From the NCBI GenBank assembly GCA_963573385.1, contig CAUYLG010071803.1, forward strand, positions 1 to 64,000: DNA of 64,000 nt, written 5' to 3'. The notes under the pieces are model-generated. The model did no database searches. It was not told where the DNA came from and saw only the letters and a program-made list of their open reading frames with translations. Positions 27,001 through 37,620 of the stretch are shown in pieces. Source of the DNA: Cacajao melanocephalus. Lineage: Eukaryota > Chordata > Mammalia > Primates > Pitheciidae. Each line of letters starts with the position of its first letter. The stretch's first letter is position 1. The translations under genes and the position numbers were made by a program.

Positions 27001-27026
27001 CCTGCGCCCCCACGCGGGGGCGCAGG
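27001..27026. repeat. Perfect GC-rich hairpin, 11-bp arms
   Basis: CCTGCGCCCCC at 27001-27011 is followed by a 4-nt spacer and its exact reverse complement at 27016-27026. It lies about 720 bp upstream of the SORCS3 ATG inside the CpG island. Confidence 0.85.
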
Positions 27027-27230
27027 GAATGCGTGCGTGCGCGTGCGTGCGCGAAGGCTGGCGGGCGTGAGGCGAGGAGTTCGCCGAGGGGCGGCGGGCC
27101 GACCAGGCGTCGCTGGGTGGGGGCACCTGGCTAAGATGGGCCGGGAGCGCGGCTGGGTGTGAGGGGGCGCGCGGTTCCGTGCGTGCGCGTTTGCAAGAGC
27201 ATGTGTGTGTATTAGTGTGAGCGATGGCAA

Positions 27231-27241
27231 GTGGGGCGGGG
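27231..27241. promoter_or_regulatory. GC box upstream of SORCS3
   Basis: A GTGGGGCGGGG motif lies about 950 bp upstream of the ATG within the CpG island, next to alternating GT/GC tracts. It is a plausible Sp/KLF site by motif only. Confidence 0.4.
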
Positions 27242-28049
27242 GCCGGGGGTGTGCGCTCGGGCTTTGGGCGCGCGCGGATCACGCACGGGCTGTGTTTGCA
27301 TTTCTAGGAGCCTGCGAGTAGTCGAAAGGCAATACTGAGAACTAGGCAGGCCGCTCTCGGCAGCCCCCTCCTCTTGGCGCCCGGAGCACCCACGGCCCCC
27401 ACCACTAGCAATTAGAACCTAATAAAGCCTCCTAGGGGGTGAGGGAAGAGAGGCGGAAGGCCCCAGCGGGATCGGGGACTCGCCGGTTCTCCTCGGTTGA
27501 GGGACTCTCCTTGCCCGGACCTCCTGGCCAGAGGTGGGGTGAGAGAGTAGTTGAGATGTCTGCTCTCGAAGGGAGGATCCAGCCCTCATTTTCCAAGCCT
27601 GGGATTTCGAGGTCGTGCCCTCACTCTCCTCAGTCAGTTTCTGAACGGGCTCAATTGTTTCAAAGTGTCGGCCGCCAGTTAGAGGGTACTTGGGGCGGCG
27701 CCACGTGGGATTATCTGGTCCCCAGTCCCCCGCTGCAGGACTGCGCGCTTGGTGCAGCTGAGACTCTTTGTGACCGTAGGAAGACGGAGACTTTGGGTGG
27801 GCTGGAGGGAAGTGAGCTAAACCCAAAGACAACCTCGAGCTGCGGTTTACAGGCCCCGGGACATGTAGTGTCACCCGCCACCTCCGAGAAGGCCCCGGGA
27901 TTTCTAGGGGTTGAAAAATCGGAGACGAGAGGAGCTGGAGGAGGAGCTATTAAGAAAGGAGCAGGCCAGAGGGAGGAGACTTAGGGAGGGAGACAGCCTC
28001 CAGCCCTGCTCTCCCCTTCCGGAGTAGATGAAGAGTTCCTGCTCTCTAG

Positions 28050-28275
28050 GAGATGGTTAAAGTGGAGAGAGAGGGAAGGGAATGCGCGGAGAGGTAAGAA
28101 AGGTGAAAGGACAAAATAAAGGAGAAAATGGAAAAAAGGAGAGGGAGAAGAGAGGAAAGACGAGGCGAAGGAGAAAAGGGGCGATAGAATGGTGCAAAAG
28201 GAAGAGGGAGAGAGAAGAGGAGGTGGAGGAGCGCCGGATAAGAAACAAGAGGGATGGAGGAAGCAGAAGAGCGCC
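28050..28275. repeat. Polypurine (GA-rich) tract
   Basis: Roughly 220 bp is almost entirely A and G on the plus strand with few interruptions. It is low-complexity GGAGA/GAAAA sequence about 1.8 kb upstream of the SORCS3 ATG. Such tracts can form triplex DNA and bind GAGA/Sp-like factors, which is inference here. Confidence 0.75.
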
Positions 28276-28929
28276 TGAGAATCTAAGCTGGCCGAGGAAA
28301 AATATCCAGCGATTCCCGGGAGCCCCCACCCTCGTGAACTTGCTTTTCCACCCGGTGCCAAAATAGCAATTAGCAACGGGGGAAGCTGAGCCGAAGAACG
28401 ATGCCAGCGACAACGTCCGGCCCAGAATGGGGCGGGTCCTGGCATCGGTGGGTTTCCAAAGACTGAGCGATGCGGGCAGTCCCAAGAAAAGTTCCAGCGC
28501 TGCAGGCCCAGGTAGGCGCAGGACCAGGCGCTGAACGAGAGCTGGCCATCCGCGGGTTCCCAGCGCCCCTGCCGGAGGAGGCCGGGCTCTGCAGCCCGAG
28601 CCGAAGCTCGGGGTTCAGGAGGGACGCGGCGCTGCTCTGCTCTTCAGGCTCTGGGCAGAGGTGCCACAGTATAGGAGGTCCGGGCGGACCTGAGGCTCAC
28701 ACAGCCCGGAAGAGTGCAGTCTCCCAAGCCCTGTGTGCACTGGGAGGTGCGCCGTCCAGTCCCCGCAGCTTCCTGCAGCCTCCGAGCAGGAGCAGTTGGG
28801 TGCAAAAGAGGCAGACGCTCTGAGAGGGGCTTCCCTCCCTCTCCCCCGTCTGAAGGAGGTCCTACCCGGATGGAACCCGGGGAAGGGTTGGATCCTTGGG
28901 ATGGGCTTGAGGAGATGTAGCTAAAAAGC

Positions 28930-29300
28930 ATATTTGAAAACAAAAAAGGAAAGACTCTCCAAGTGTGACATTTTCACATGCCTCCTGCACCAGTTCGTTT
29001 TCTTGGCCTTGCTCCATCAATTATAATCTTCTCCTTCGACCCTCAGTCTCTCCCTCCTTCTCCCTTTGCCTGAAAATCCTTGCCCTCAGCCCTGAGCTGC
29101 CCCTGCCCTCACCCCCACCCTCCTGACTCCAACCCCCTGCTTCCCAGTCCCCATTAGCCTTCTCTGGTGCCCAGACTTCACCAATAGTTCTCACCTGTAC
29201 CAACAGTATCTTCTTCCTCACTCCCGGACTTTTTGCAATTTGACACCTGCCTTTAGGTGACTGTCAAAGGCCTACCCCAACACACCACTCAACAACCACT
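28930..29300. other. C/T-rich sequence, probably start of L2
   Basis: Pyrimidine-rich text that shades into the L2 fragment downstream. No gene seen. Confidence 0.35.
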
Positions 29301-29950
29301 CAACAACCTCTTCTTTCTGCATTTGTAAACTTGTCCCATCTGAAAAGATCTCCTTTGGTCCACATGGTACCAGGATCTCCTGGTTCCTCCCTGGCCAGCC
29401 TCAGTCAAGCTTGTCTTCTTTTATCCACACCTTAAATTCTGAGCCCCAACCTTCATCATTCCCCCAATTCTCCATGCTTGGCTCTCATTCTGTTCTCCCT
29501 TTCTCCCTCTCTGAATGAGCACAATGATCAGGCCCATTTCTGTCCTTCAACTACCACCTGCTGGTGTTGACTCCTGCATCTGCAGCTTCACCACATCCTC
29601 TCTCGAGCTTCACACCTGACTTCCTCATCGCTTCATACGTGTATGTGTTCACCTTGAAACTCATATGCAGCAAATCCTAAAAACCACCCCAACATCTTAG
29701 TCAGCTAGAGTAGACACTTGACTTGCAAGCTTGACTCCCTCTTTTGGATCTCGACATCCATAAAAACTCTCGTCCCATCCTATTTTAAAAAGCCTTCTTT
29801 ACCAGTCCTCTCCTGTTCATTCCCAAAGTCACTGCCTTAGATCTGACCCTCAACATCTCTTGCCTAAGGTTTTGCAATAGCTTCCTCTCTTCTCCTGATC
29901 TTCAGTTCTTTCCTTCTCCTAACCAGCCTCCACACCAGCACCTTCAAATA
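29300..29950 (+). mobile_element. L2 LINE fragment (5' part of a split copy)
   Basis: Blocks such as CTTGACTCCCTCTTTTGGAT, CATCTCTTGCCTAAGGTTTTGCAATAGCTTCCTC and CTAACCAGCCTCCACACCAG follow the L2 3' region in sense. The copy is interrupted by a MER5-type element and resumes at about 30245. Confidence 0.6.
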
Positions 29951-29954
29951 GAAA

Positions 29955-30245
29955 TGTGATAGCTTTATTGCAGTGGCTTTACTGAAATAAAAAGAAACCA
30001 ATGAAATTAACTTTCATAATATATTTATTGAACTGAAGTTCTCAAAAGTAGTTTCATTTCAACTTACAATCAACATAAAAATTATTGAGGTATTTTTACA
30101 TATTTCTGTACCAAGTCTTCAAAATCCAGTGTGTATTTTATACTTACAGCACATTTCAGTTCAGACCACCCACATTTTTTCACTACCACATTTCATAACC
30201 ACATGTGACTAGTGGCTACTGTTTTAAACAACACAGCTCCACACT
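29955..30245 (+). mobile_element. MER5A-like hAT-Charlie DNA transposon, inside L2
   Basis: ATTAACTTTCATAATATATTT, ACAATCAACATAAAAATTATT, CAAAATCCAGTGTGTATTTTA and CACATGTGACTAGTGGCTAC follow the MER5A order. It is non-autonomous and encodes nothing. Element ends and the 8-bp TSD were not resolved. Confidence 0.7.
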
Positions 30246-30590
30246 GTTGACAGAAATAGCCTCTTAAAACATAAGGAAGATTATATCATGAATTGCCCTC
30301 CTCAAAATTTTCAACAACCTACCATTATTTATAAAATCCAAATTTCTTAGAATGGTATCCACAGCTCCACGTACGTGCCCCACATCCATGAATGTTCTTA
30401 CTGTATTTCTTAAGCCTGGAATGTGTCCTCTGCCACAGTTTTCAACATGGAATGGGCTTCATGGAAAGAATCCTCTTCCATGAAGCCTGCCTCCACAACC
30501 TCATAGTACTTGTTACTAATTATTATCACCATGATCATGTCATCATCATAAAATTATTTGTCTTCCTATAAGATAGGAGCTGTCCCATAT
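30245..30590 (+). mobile_element. L2 LINE fragment (3' part of the split copy)
   Basis: The L2 order continues after the MER5 insertion: CTCTTAAAACATAAGGAAGA, then TTTTCAACAACCTACCATTA and AATGGTATCCACAGCTCCAC, then ATGAAGCCTGCCTCCACAAC. Confidence 0.6.
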
Positions 30591-31351
<761 letters not shown>

Positions 31352-31363
31352 TTATTTCCATAT

Positions 31364-31800
31364 TTTATAAAATGTTCAGCACCTCTTACATGAGGACCTA
31401 AAAGCAAATTTATCTTAAAACGTGGGTTTCTCCTGTGAAACTGACATCCTTTCTTAAAGGCTCTTTTAACTGGCTCTGTCTTCTCACTTTGTCTTCTTCC
31501 TGTCTCAACAGTCACGCTGAGTACCAAGTTAATTTGTTCTAAAGGTCTTCAGACAAGATTTTTATCCTCTGCTCCCTTTTTACTAAATGCTCTTTGTTTT
31601 TATTGTTTGATGCTCTTTGATCTTACTATATCTGTGTATTTTTGATAAGCTACTTCACATTCTTTTTTTAGAACTAAATAGAAAATTAATTAATTGATTA
31701 ACATCAAACAACAGTCTACATTGTAACTCTCTGAATTTCTATGGAAGCAAATGATTGTGAAACAAAACCTGAAATGCAGACAAAACCAACCAGATGATCA
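31364..31800. other. Unique AT-rich sequence
   Basis: No feature recognised. Confidence 0.4.
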
Positions 31801-31804
31801 GTGC

Positions 31805-31925
31805 AATTAGGACTTCCTATCACTGTGTGTCCATGAAGTGTCTGTTTTGCTCAATACTGTATCCTTGGCATCTGGCCCAATGCCTGGCACAGTGATGACC
31901 CTCAATAAATGTGCAATAAAAAACA
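31805..31925 (+). mobile_element. L2 LINE 3' terminus
   Basis: CTGTATCCTTGGCATCTGGC, AATGCCTGGCACAGTGATGA and CCTCAATAAATGTGCAATAA match the conserved L2 3' end. Confidence 0.65.
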
Positions 31926-32122
31926 GATGAATATAAATAATAATAACTCTGCTGCAGCTACTAACCACCTGTTCTTTTTAGCATGTGTCAACTTTCTAAA
32001 GAGGCAAAAGCTCTAGGACTTGATTGATACTACTCTCCACCACACCTTATTGCATAGTATCAATGTTCTTATTGTAAGCAACAGAAAACAATTCTGTTTG
32101 GAGCAGAAAATTATAAGAAGCA

Positions 32123-32420
<298 letters not shown>

Positions 32421-32836
32421 AAGAAGAAAACTCTCTTATGGAAATGATATTGAGTAACTCCCAGAATTGCTGGGAGGGCTGGAAAGCTAGATTCAAGGGT
32501 TCTTCAGGCAGAATGACACCTGAAATTACACCAGAGAACTGGTCCTATAAGGACCAGCATCACTAACCCTAGATGATACATCTCTAACCAGCACCACAAG
32601 AGTTGAATGCTGAATGTTGCTGGCACCTCCATTGTCACCAGCTAACCTGCTGCTTGCTTTTTTGTATCACTAGCATCAACTGGCCAAGCCTAGATCACTA
32701 GCCCCTACCCTAGAGATGCAATAAGGAAGCGGATCTGCCTTCTGAGATGGGAAATTCTCCAACACACAGGGAAGGGAGTTCAGATGTCGGGCAGCCACAG
32801 GATGAAGCAAGGTAAAGTCTACTACATCCAGCACCA

Positions 32837-32859
32837 AAAAAAAAAAAAAAAAAAAAAAT
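32837..32859. repeat. (A)n run
   Basis: An uninterrupted run of about 23 A residues with no obvious SINE body upstream. Confidence 0.9.
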
Positions 32860-33395
32860 TATTAGAGAAAGAAAGGGACCCCTATTTGCTTTCATCTTGA
32901 ACTTCTTGTAGAAGACCAAACAAAACAAAATCCTGACTAGGTAGCATTTCAAACAACACCTATGTAGAATTGGATGCTTAACCAGGGAAACCATTCTCCC
33001 ATGGAGAAGGGGAGAATAGGGGAGGGGTGACCATCTGCCCAGTGATTACAGGTATACAAAGTAACATTAAGAATCCTGTCCACAAGGCACCAAATACTTT
33101 AAGATGAAGGAAAAATGGAAGAGAAAGAGAAAAGGCAGCAGAATGAAAGGGGAGAGAAGAAAATAGCTACCTGAAAACTGACATTTAATTAGGACTTCCT
33201 TTAAGTCAGGCAATATGTCTTCTATGGCCATTGCTTCATTTTATCCAAAGTCATTTCTTGGCTCCAATCAGTAGATTAAGAAACAAATACATACAGGTGA
33301 AGCAGTGATGTTAGGAGAGAGAATGTAAAAGATAATGATGAATGATAATTTATGCAGTACACTAACTCTTGACTAGAAATATGGTAAGGACCCAC
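32860..33395. other. Unique sequence
   Basis: No gene or confident repeat. Confidence 0.4.
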
Positions 33396-33399
33396 CAGC

Positions 33400-33640
33400 A
33401 TTCTATTGGAGTGATTGAGAGTCCATACTTTAGAGAAAAACTGCCTATGTTCAATTTCAACCCTACCAACTACCAGTTGTGTGACCTTCAATAAATCACT
33501 GAATGTCTCTATATACTTCAGTTCCTCATCTGTAAATGGAGATGGTGATAATACTTAACATATGGGGTCACAGTTAAGATTAAATGTATTAATGGCATAA
33601 AGTACTTGGAACAAAGTCTGTCAAAGATTAAATGCTAGAT
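33400..33640 (+). mobile_element. MIR SINE, nearly full length
   Basis: TTGAGAGTCCATACTTTAGA, CAGTTGTGTGACCTTCAATA, TTCAGTTCCTCATCTGTAAA, GATGGTGATAATACTTAACA and TTAAGATTAAATGTATTAAT follow the sense MIR. Confidence 0.8.
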
Positions 33641-33669
33641 AAATTTGGCTATAAATGTTCTTACTCTCC

Positions 33670-33830
33670 TGAACAGTCCTGTGGAGGCTAGTACTTTGTC
33701 CCCATTTTACAGATGAGGAAACTTTGAGTGAGAGATTGCATAGCTTGTGAGTGACCCCAACTAAAGGATCTGTCTGATCCCGACAGACAGCTCTCACACA
33801 GTGGTCTACATTGTCTTCCTGCCCTACGTC
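33670..33830 (-). mobile_element. MIR fragment
   Basis: TGTCCCCATTTTACAGATGA followed by GGAAACTTTGAGTGAGAGAT and a TCTGATCC tail is a reversed MIR core. It forms an inverted pair with the MIR just upstream. Confidence 0.6.
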
Positions 33831-34670
33831 CCACAGCATGCCCCAGGTAATATTTATATTTAGGTCTATTTGGTTCTGAAGTCAGTGTTCTTCCTGCTGT
33901 GTCCTCTATCTTGCCACCCAGGACCATATCACTAGGACTAACGCTGGTGGCTGGTCCTCGTTGGGCACATGGCTTCCACAATGCTCCTTACAATTTAAGA
34001 AGTTGGTGATTTAGTTGGTGACATGCCATTTACCTCCTAAAGAATAGAAAATTATGGTTGGTGAATTCCAGGCCTGTGTGCAAGCAGCAAGTTTGGGCTA
34101 AAAAGGTAGTCAACAATGGAAACTTAATAAGCTCTAGGAAAGAACATACATACTCATTAAGCTGCTGAAAGTCATCAGCAGCTTTGTTGACATTTTCCTT
34201 CTAGTCATATCTCCAAAAGAAAAGGAGAGCATCAGTCGAATGAGGTGTATGTAGTTGGAAATGAAGTTTTGCAGGAAAATAGGTTTTCATTTTATTCTTC
34301 TCCCTAATGATTCACAATGCAAAGCCACATTTCTTAGAGAAAAGTTTGCCTTGTACAGCATGGCTCTTGAATTATCATGGATTTCCAGGAAGTTCTAAGA
34401 AAGTTTGGCAAAGCTGATGGAAAGTTATTGAGTCAAAGTCATTCACAATCCAAGGAGTCCCCTTCTGAGTCAAAGTCACTATTGGAAAAGTCCCCTGTCC
34501 CCCAGGAATGGGCCTGCCTGATATCCCTGGTACACTCCATCGCTGGCTATGGAAAGCATGGCCTTGATAGTAATATGGTAATGGTCTTCGGAGGTTCACA
34601 GTGGGAGACGTTGGTCAGTTAGGCAGAGAGAGATACATTACTCCATTTTCCCATACTAAGAGAAACTATT
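33831..34670. other. Unique sequence with short unrecognised frames
   Basis: Frames at 34377-34622 (plus) and 34375-34599 (minus) overlap and neither resembles a known protein. No repeat assigned. Confidence 0.35.
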
Positions 34671-34674
34671 TTAA

Positions 34675-34775
34675 CATCTTCCCCATAATGTGGTTTTGAG
34701 AAGTAAATGAAAGAGTATATGTAAAAGCTTAACCTAACGGCAGATCCTCAATAAATGCTTGTCAACTGAATGAAA
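34675..34775 (+). mobile_element. MIR/L2 3' fragment
   Basis: GAGAAGTAAATGAAAGAGTA followed by CAGATCCTCAATAAATGCTT resembles the sense 3' end of a MIR or L2. Confidence 0.5.
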
Positions 34776-34779
34776 GAGT

Positions 34780-35640
34780 AATGGAAAGAAGGAATTTGTA
34801 TAGAACACAGAAAGAATGTTTGGCAATTTAGTTAGAATATCCTTAATAAAAAGCAAGACGTTATCTAGAAGAGGTGAATATGAAGATAGGAGAGGATTTA
34901 AAGTCTAGTCCTGGCTTCACTGGTGTTACTTGGGAGGTTGTAACAAGTCTCATTGTTGTAATAGGATTATAACTGGGCTTGAGGATTAAAGGAGGCAGTT
35001 TATAAGGAAACATTAAGCAAACTTTAAAGAGCTACATAAAAGAAGGTATGGACGTGTTGTTTTAGTTGCCATCAATATGGTTACATATTTCATCGTCTTT
35101 GATTTGGCATCTTCCTGACCCAAGCAGGCTACAGTTCTGATTTCTAGAAGCCAGTATATGCTGAAAGAGAGTCTGTTGCACCCAACCTCCCTTTCCTGTT
35201 CACACTCTTTATTCTGTGCTCCCCCATCAAAGTTCATAGACAATGAAGCATATCATAATTCATATCTAAATGGTGATGCCTTAATGTACCCTTCCCCAGG
35301 AGTACAACATTTGCATTTTAAAAGGCACCACCAACTTGCTTCACCAAGTTTAACAAAGAGTTTAGACAACCATGGGCAACTCCAGGCAGCAATGACAGTG
35401 AGACCCAAGCAGAATTGACCTCTTCCCCGGGATGCCAATGGCAGGTTAAGGCTTGCATAACAGAGAAGAAAATAGAACTGGGGGGAAAAGTGGTTAAAGC
35501 AAAAGGAAGAAGAGGAAGGGATGAAAGGAGAAAGGGTAGAGGTGCCTAGGTGGTAGTAGTAGGTATGCTGGGGAGAAGAGAGAAAATGTAGACAGATGTG
35601 TTTTCATGGAGTAGAAATGACACATGGTCTCCAGGGAGAC
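34780..35640. other. Unique sequence
   Basis: No gene recognised. A weak MIR trace may lie near 34900-35010. Confidence 0.35.
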
Positions 35641-35644
35641 TGCA

Positions 35645-35880
35645 GAGCCTAGGGGTCAAACACAAAGATTCTGGATTCAAAAAGAGTGGAGTTCAAATCC
35701 TAGCTCTCCCTTACCAGCTGTGTTACCAGGGAGAAGGTGTCTAACCCCTCTGAGCATCAGTTTCCCCATCTGTAAAGTGAAGATATCAATTTTCCCTCTC
35801 CTAAGGAATTTTTTGAAGATCCAATGACAGAATGTTTGAATAGTGCCTGGTACATAATAAAGACTTAATAAATAATATTT
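35645..35880 (+). mobile_element. MIR SINE, nearly full length
   Basis: AAAGATTCTGGATTCAAAAA, AAATCCTAGCTCTCCCTTAC, CAGTTTCCCCATCTGTAAAG and TAGTGCCTGGTACATAATAA follow the sense MIR closely. Confidence 0.85.
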
Positions 35881-36835
35881 GACCCCCTTTTACCACCCAT
35901 CCCTAACTCCACCATGCCCCCAAAAGAAGTATCTTACTTGGCTCAATGATGTGGGATTTCCTTCATGAGAGAGCAAACCTTTTTAATTTCCCAGGTGAGA
36001 TTAGACTTCAAGAGCAAATAATCTCATATAAATAGCCTTAATGGCTGGCTTCAATGCTACAGCTCTGAACTAGAGGTGAATATGTGTCCAGCTCCCCCAT
36101 ATAATCTTCCCAGAGTCCTGAAGAATCCCAGCCCCCAGGTCAGAATCTCTATTCTACCAGCTGAGACTCTGATGATCAGAGAGTTAAATCCACCATCCAA
36201 GGCAAATGATGCGTCAGGGGCCATCCCTAACAGCAAGAAAGAAGAACCAGGGTAGAGAAACCAAGAGAAGGGAGGAACTCCCCAGAGGAGCAGGAACAGC
36301 CAAGTAAAGATGGGGCTGCAGATCAGAAGAAGCGTGGGACTGAGCAAAGGAATGAGAAAAACCTTCAGGGATGGCCCGAGGCCACTTCAGCAGCTGCAGG
36401 GTGGAGAGAGAGATATATCCTGGACACGTCTGTGACCACCCCCTCACGCGGGTGTCACGGCCCCGACCCGTTCACCCATTCATGAGTCAGAATCGGCAGC
36501 ACCACAGCGGACCTAAGAGAGCCAGCATCCTTGGGAAATTGTTGAAGCGTGGCAGAGAGAGCAAAGAGGAAACTAAATATAGCCTCAAAACAAACACACA
36601 GTCTTCGATAGAACACCCCTGTCAGGGCAGCAGAAGAGAGAGAGCGGCCAGGTCACAGGAATCAGAGCCAGAGGCCTGATGAGGGCTTTCCTGCTGGAAA
36701 TCACACAGGGGCTTCTCAGCCCTGGGAGGCGGGCAGAATCCGTGAGCAGCTCCAACTCCACACTCCTCTTTCCACAATTCCAGGCGCCCTCTGGCATGGG
36801 ACTTTTGCCCGTATGGCTCTTCTCCTCCATGCTTG
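35881..36835. other. Unique sequence
   Basis: No recognised gene or repeat. Frames on either strand lack similarity. Confidence 0.4.
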
Positions 36836-36839
36836 CCTG

Positions 36840-37205
36840 ATTCACTGTTATCTTCCTTCTGGTCCTCAGTCTATCTTCACCTTCCTCAGGGAGCCTTCCT
36901 TGGCCCCACTGAATGAGTCAGGACACATCCCCCTCCCCTATTATTAAGGAGACTGCATATCCCAGTTTAGGTTAATTTTCCCAGTGTAATTACTAATAGC
37001 ACCCCCTTTCACTCTCAATAGTATCCCATTTTGAGCAATAAATCATGTGATCACCCCATCTATTATATGCTCTCCTGGTACTATACACCTCTTCATTGAA
37101 GCATTCTTATCGTTGAATTTCTAAATATGTTTGTGTAGAGGTTTAATTAATGCCTCTCTCCTCCAGTCTATTATAAACTTCATCAGCAAAGAGGTCATAC
37201 CTATT
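36840..37205 (+). mobile_element. L2 LINE 3' fragment
   Basis: CTTCCTCAGGGAGCCTTCCT, then TGGCCCCACTGAATGAGTCA, and a CAGTCTATTATAAACTTCAT ending fit the L2 3' region. Confidence 0.55.
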
Positions 37206-37268
37206 TTAATTAAACTTCTTATTTAGAAATAATTGTTGGTTCACATGCAGTTATAAGAAATACAAAAA

Positions 37269-37620
37269 GGCCAGGCATGGTGGCTTACACCTGTAATCTC
37301 AGCCCTTTGAAGGGAGGCCGAGGCAGGAGGATCGCTTGAGTCCAGGAGCCGGAGACCAGTCTGGGCAACACAGCAAGTCCCCATAGCAAGTCCCCATCTC
37401 TACAAAAAATAAAATTAAAAAATTAGCCAGATGTGCTGATGCATACCTGTAGTCCTAGCTACTCAGAGGTTAGGTGGGAGTTCGGGTTGACCTCAGGAGT
37501 TCAAGGTTTCAGTGAGCTACGATGGTGCCACTTCCCTCCAGCCTGAGCAACAGAACAAGACCCTGTCTCTTAAAGAATAAAATAAAGAAAGAAAAAGAAA
37601 AAAAACAGAAGAAAGAAAAG
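37269..37620 (+). mobile_element. AluJ-like SINE inside L1M
   Basis: Sense Alu with AluJ-like text (GGAGGATCGCTTGAGTCCAG). It contains a 13-bp exact tandem duplication (AGCAAGTCCCCAT) at 37372-37397 and ends in an A-rich AAAG tail. Imperfect AGAAATACAAA-type duplications flank it. Confidence 0.9.

Larger units (their letters stand above)
24600..27380. promoter_or_regulatory. CpG island over the SORCS3 promoter and exon 1
   Basis: CG dinucleotides are dense from about 24.64 kb, through exon 1, to about 27.35 kb. Flanking DNA has the usual CpG depletion. The densest block is 25.6-26.5 kb, with a second dense block at 26.9-27.3 kb. Long open frames on both strands here are a side effect of GC-rich, stop-poor sequence. 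Edges are visual estimates. Confidence 0.85.
26540..28930. other. Upstream flank of SORCS3, GC-rich, no gene recognised
   Basis: This is GC-rich single-copy DNA above the promoter. Open frames exist on both strands but none resembles a known protein, and their composition is explained by the CpG island. No Alu, L1 or MIR is apparent. It is a candidate for distal promoter or divergent non-coding transcription, but the sequence alone shows neither. Confidence 0.5.

Noticed and set aside
26739..27282. Minus-strand frames of 163 and 170 residues upstream of SORCS3
   Set aside because: Low-complexity Pro/Arg/Thr-rich translations of CpG-island sequence. They overlap in different frames with no coding signal.
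28081..28485. Ser/Phe/Leu-rich minus frames near 28.1-28.5 kb
   Set aside because: Direct translation of the polypurine tract.
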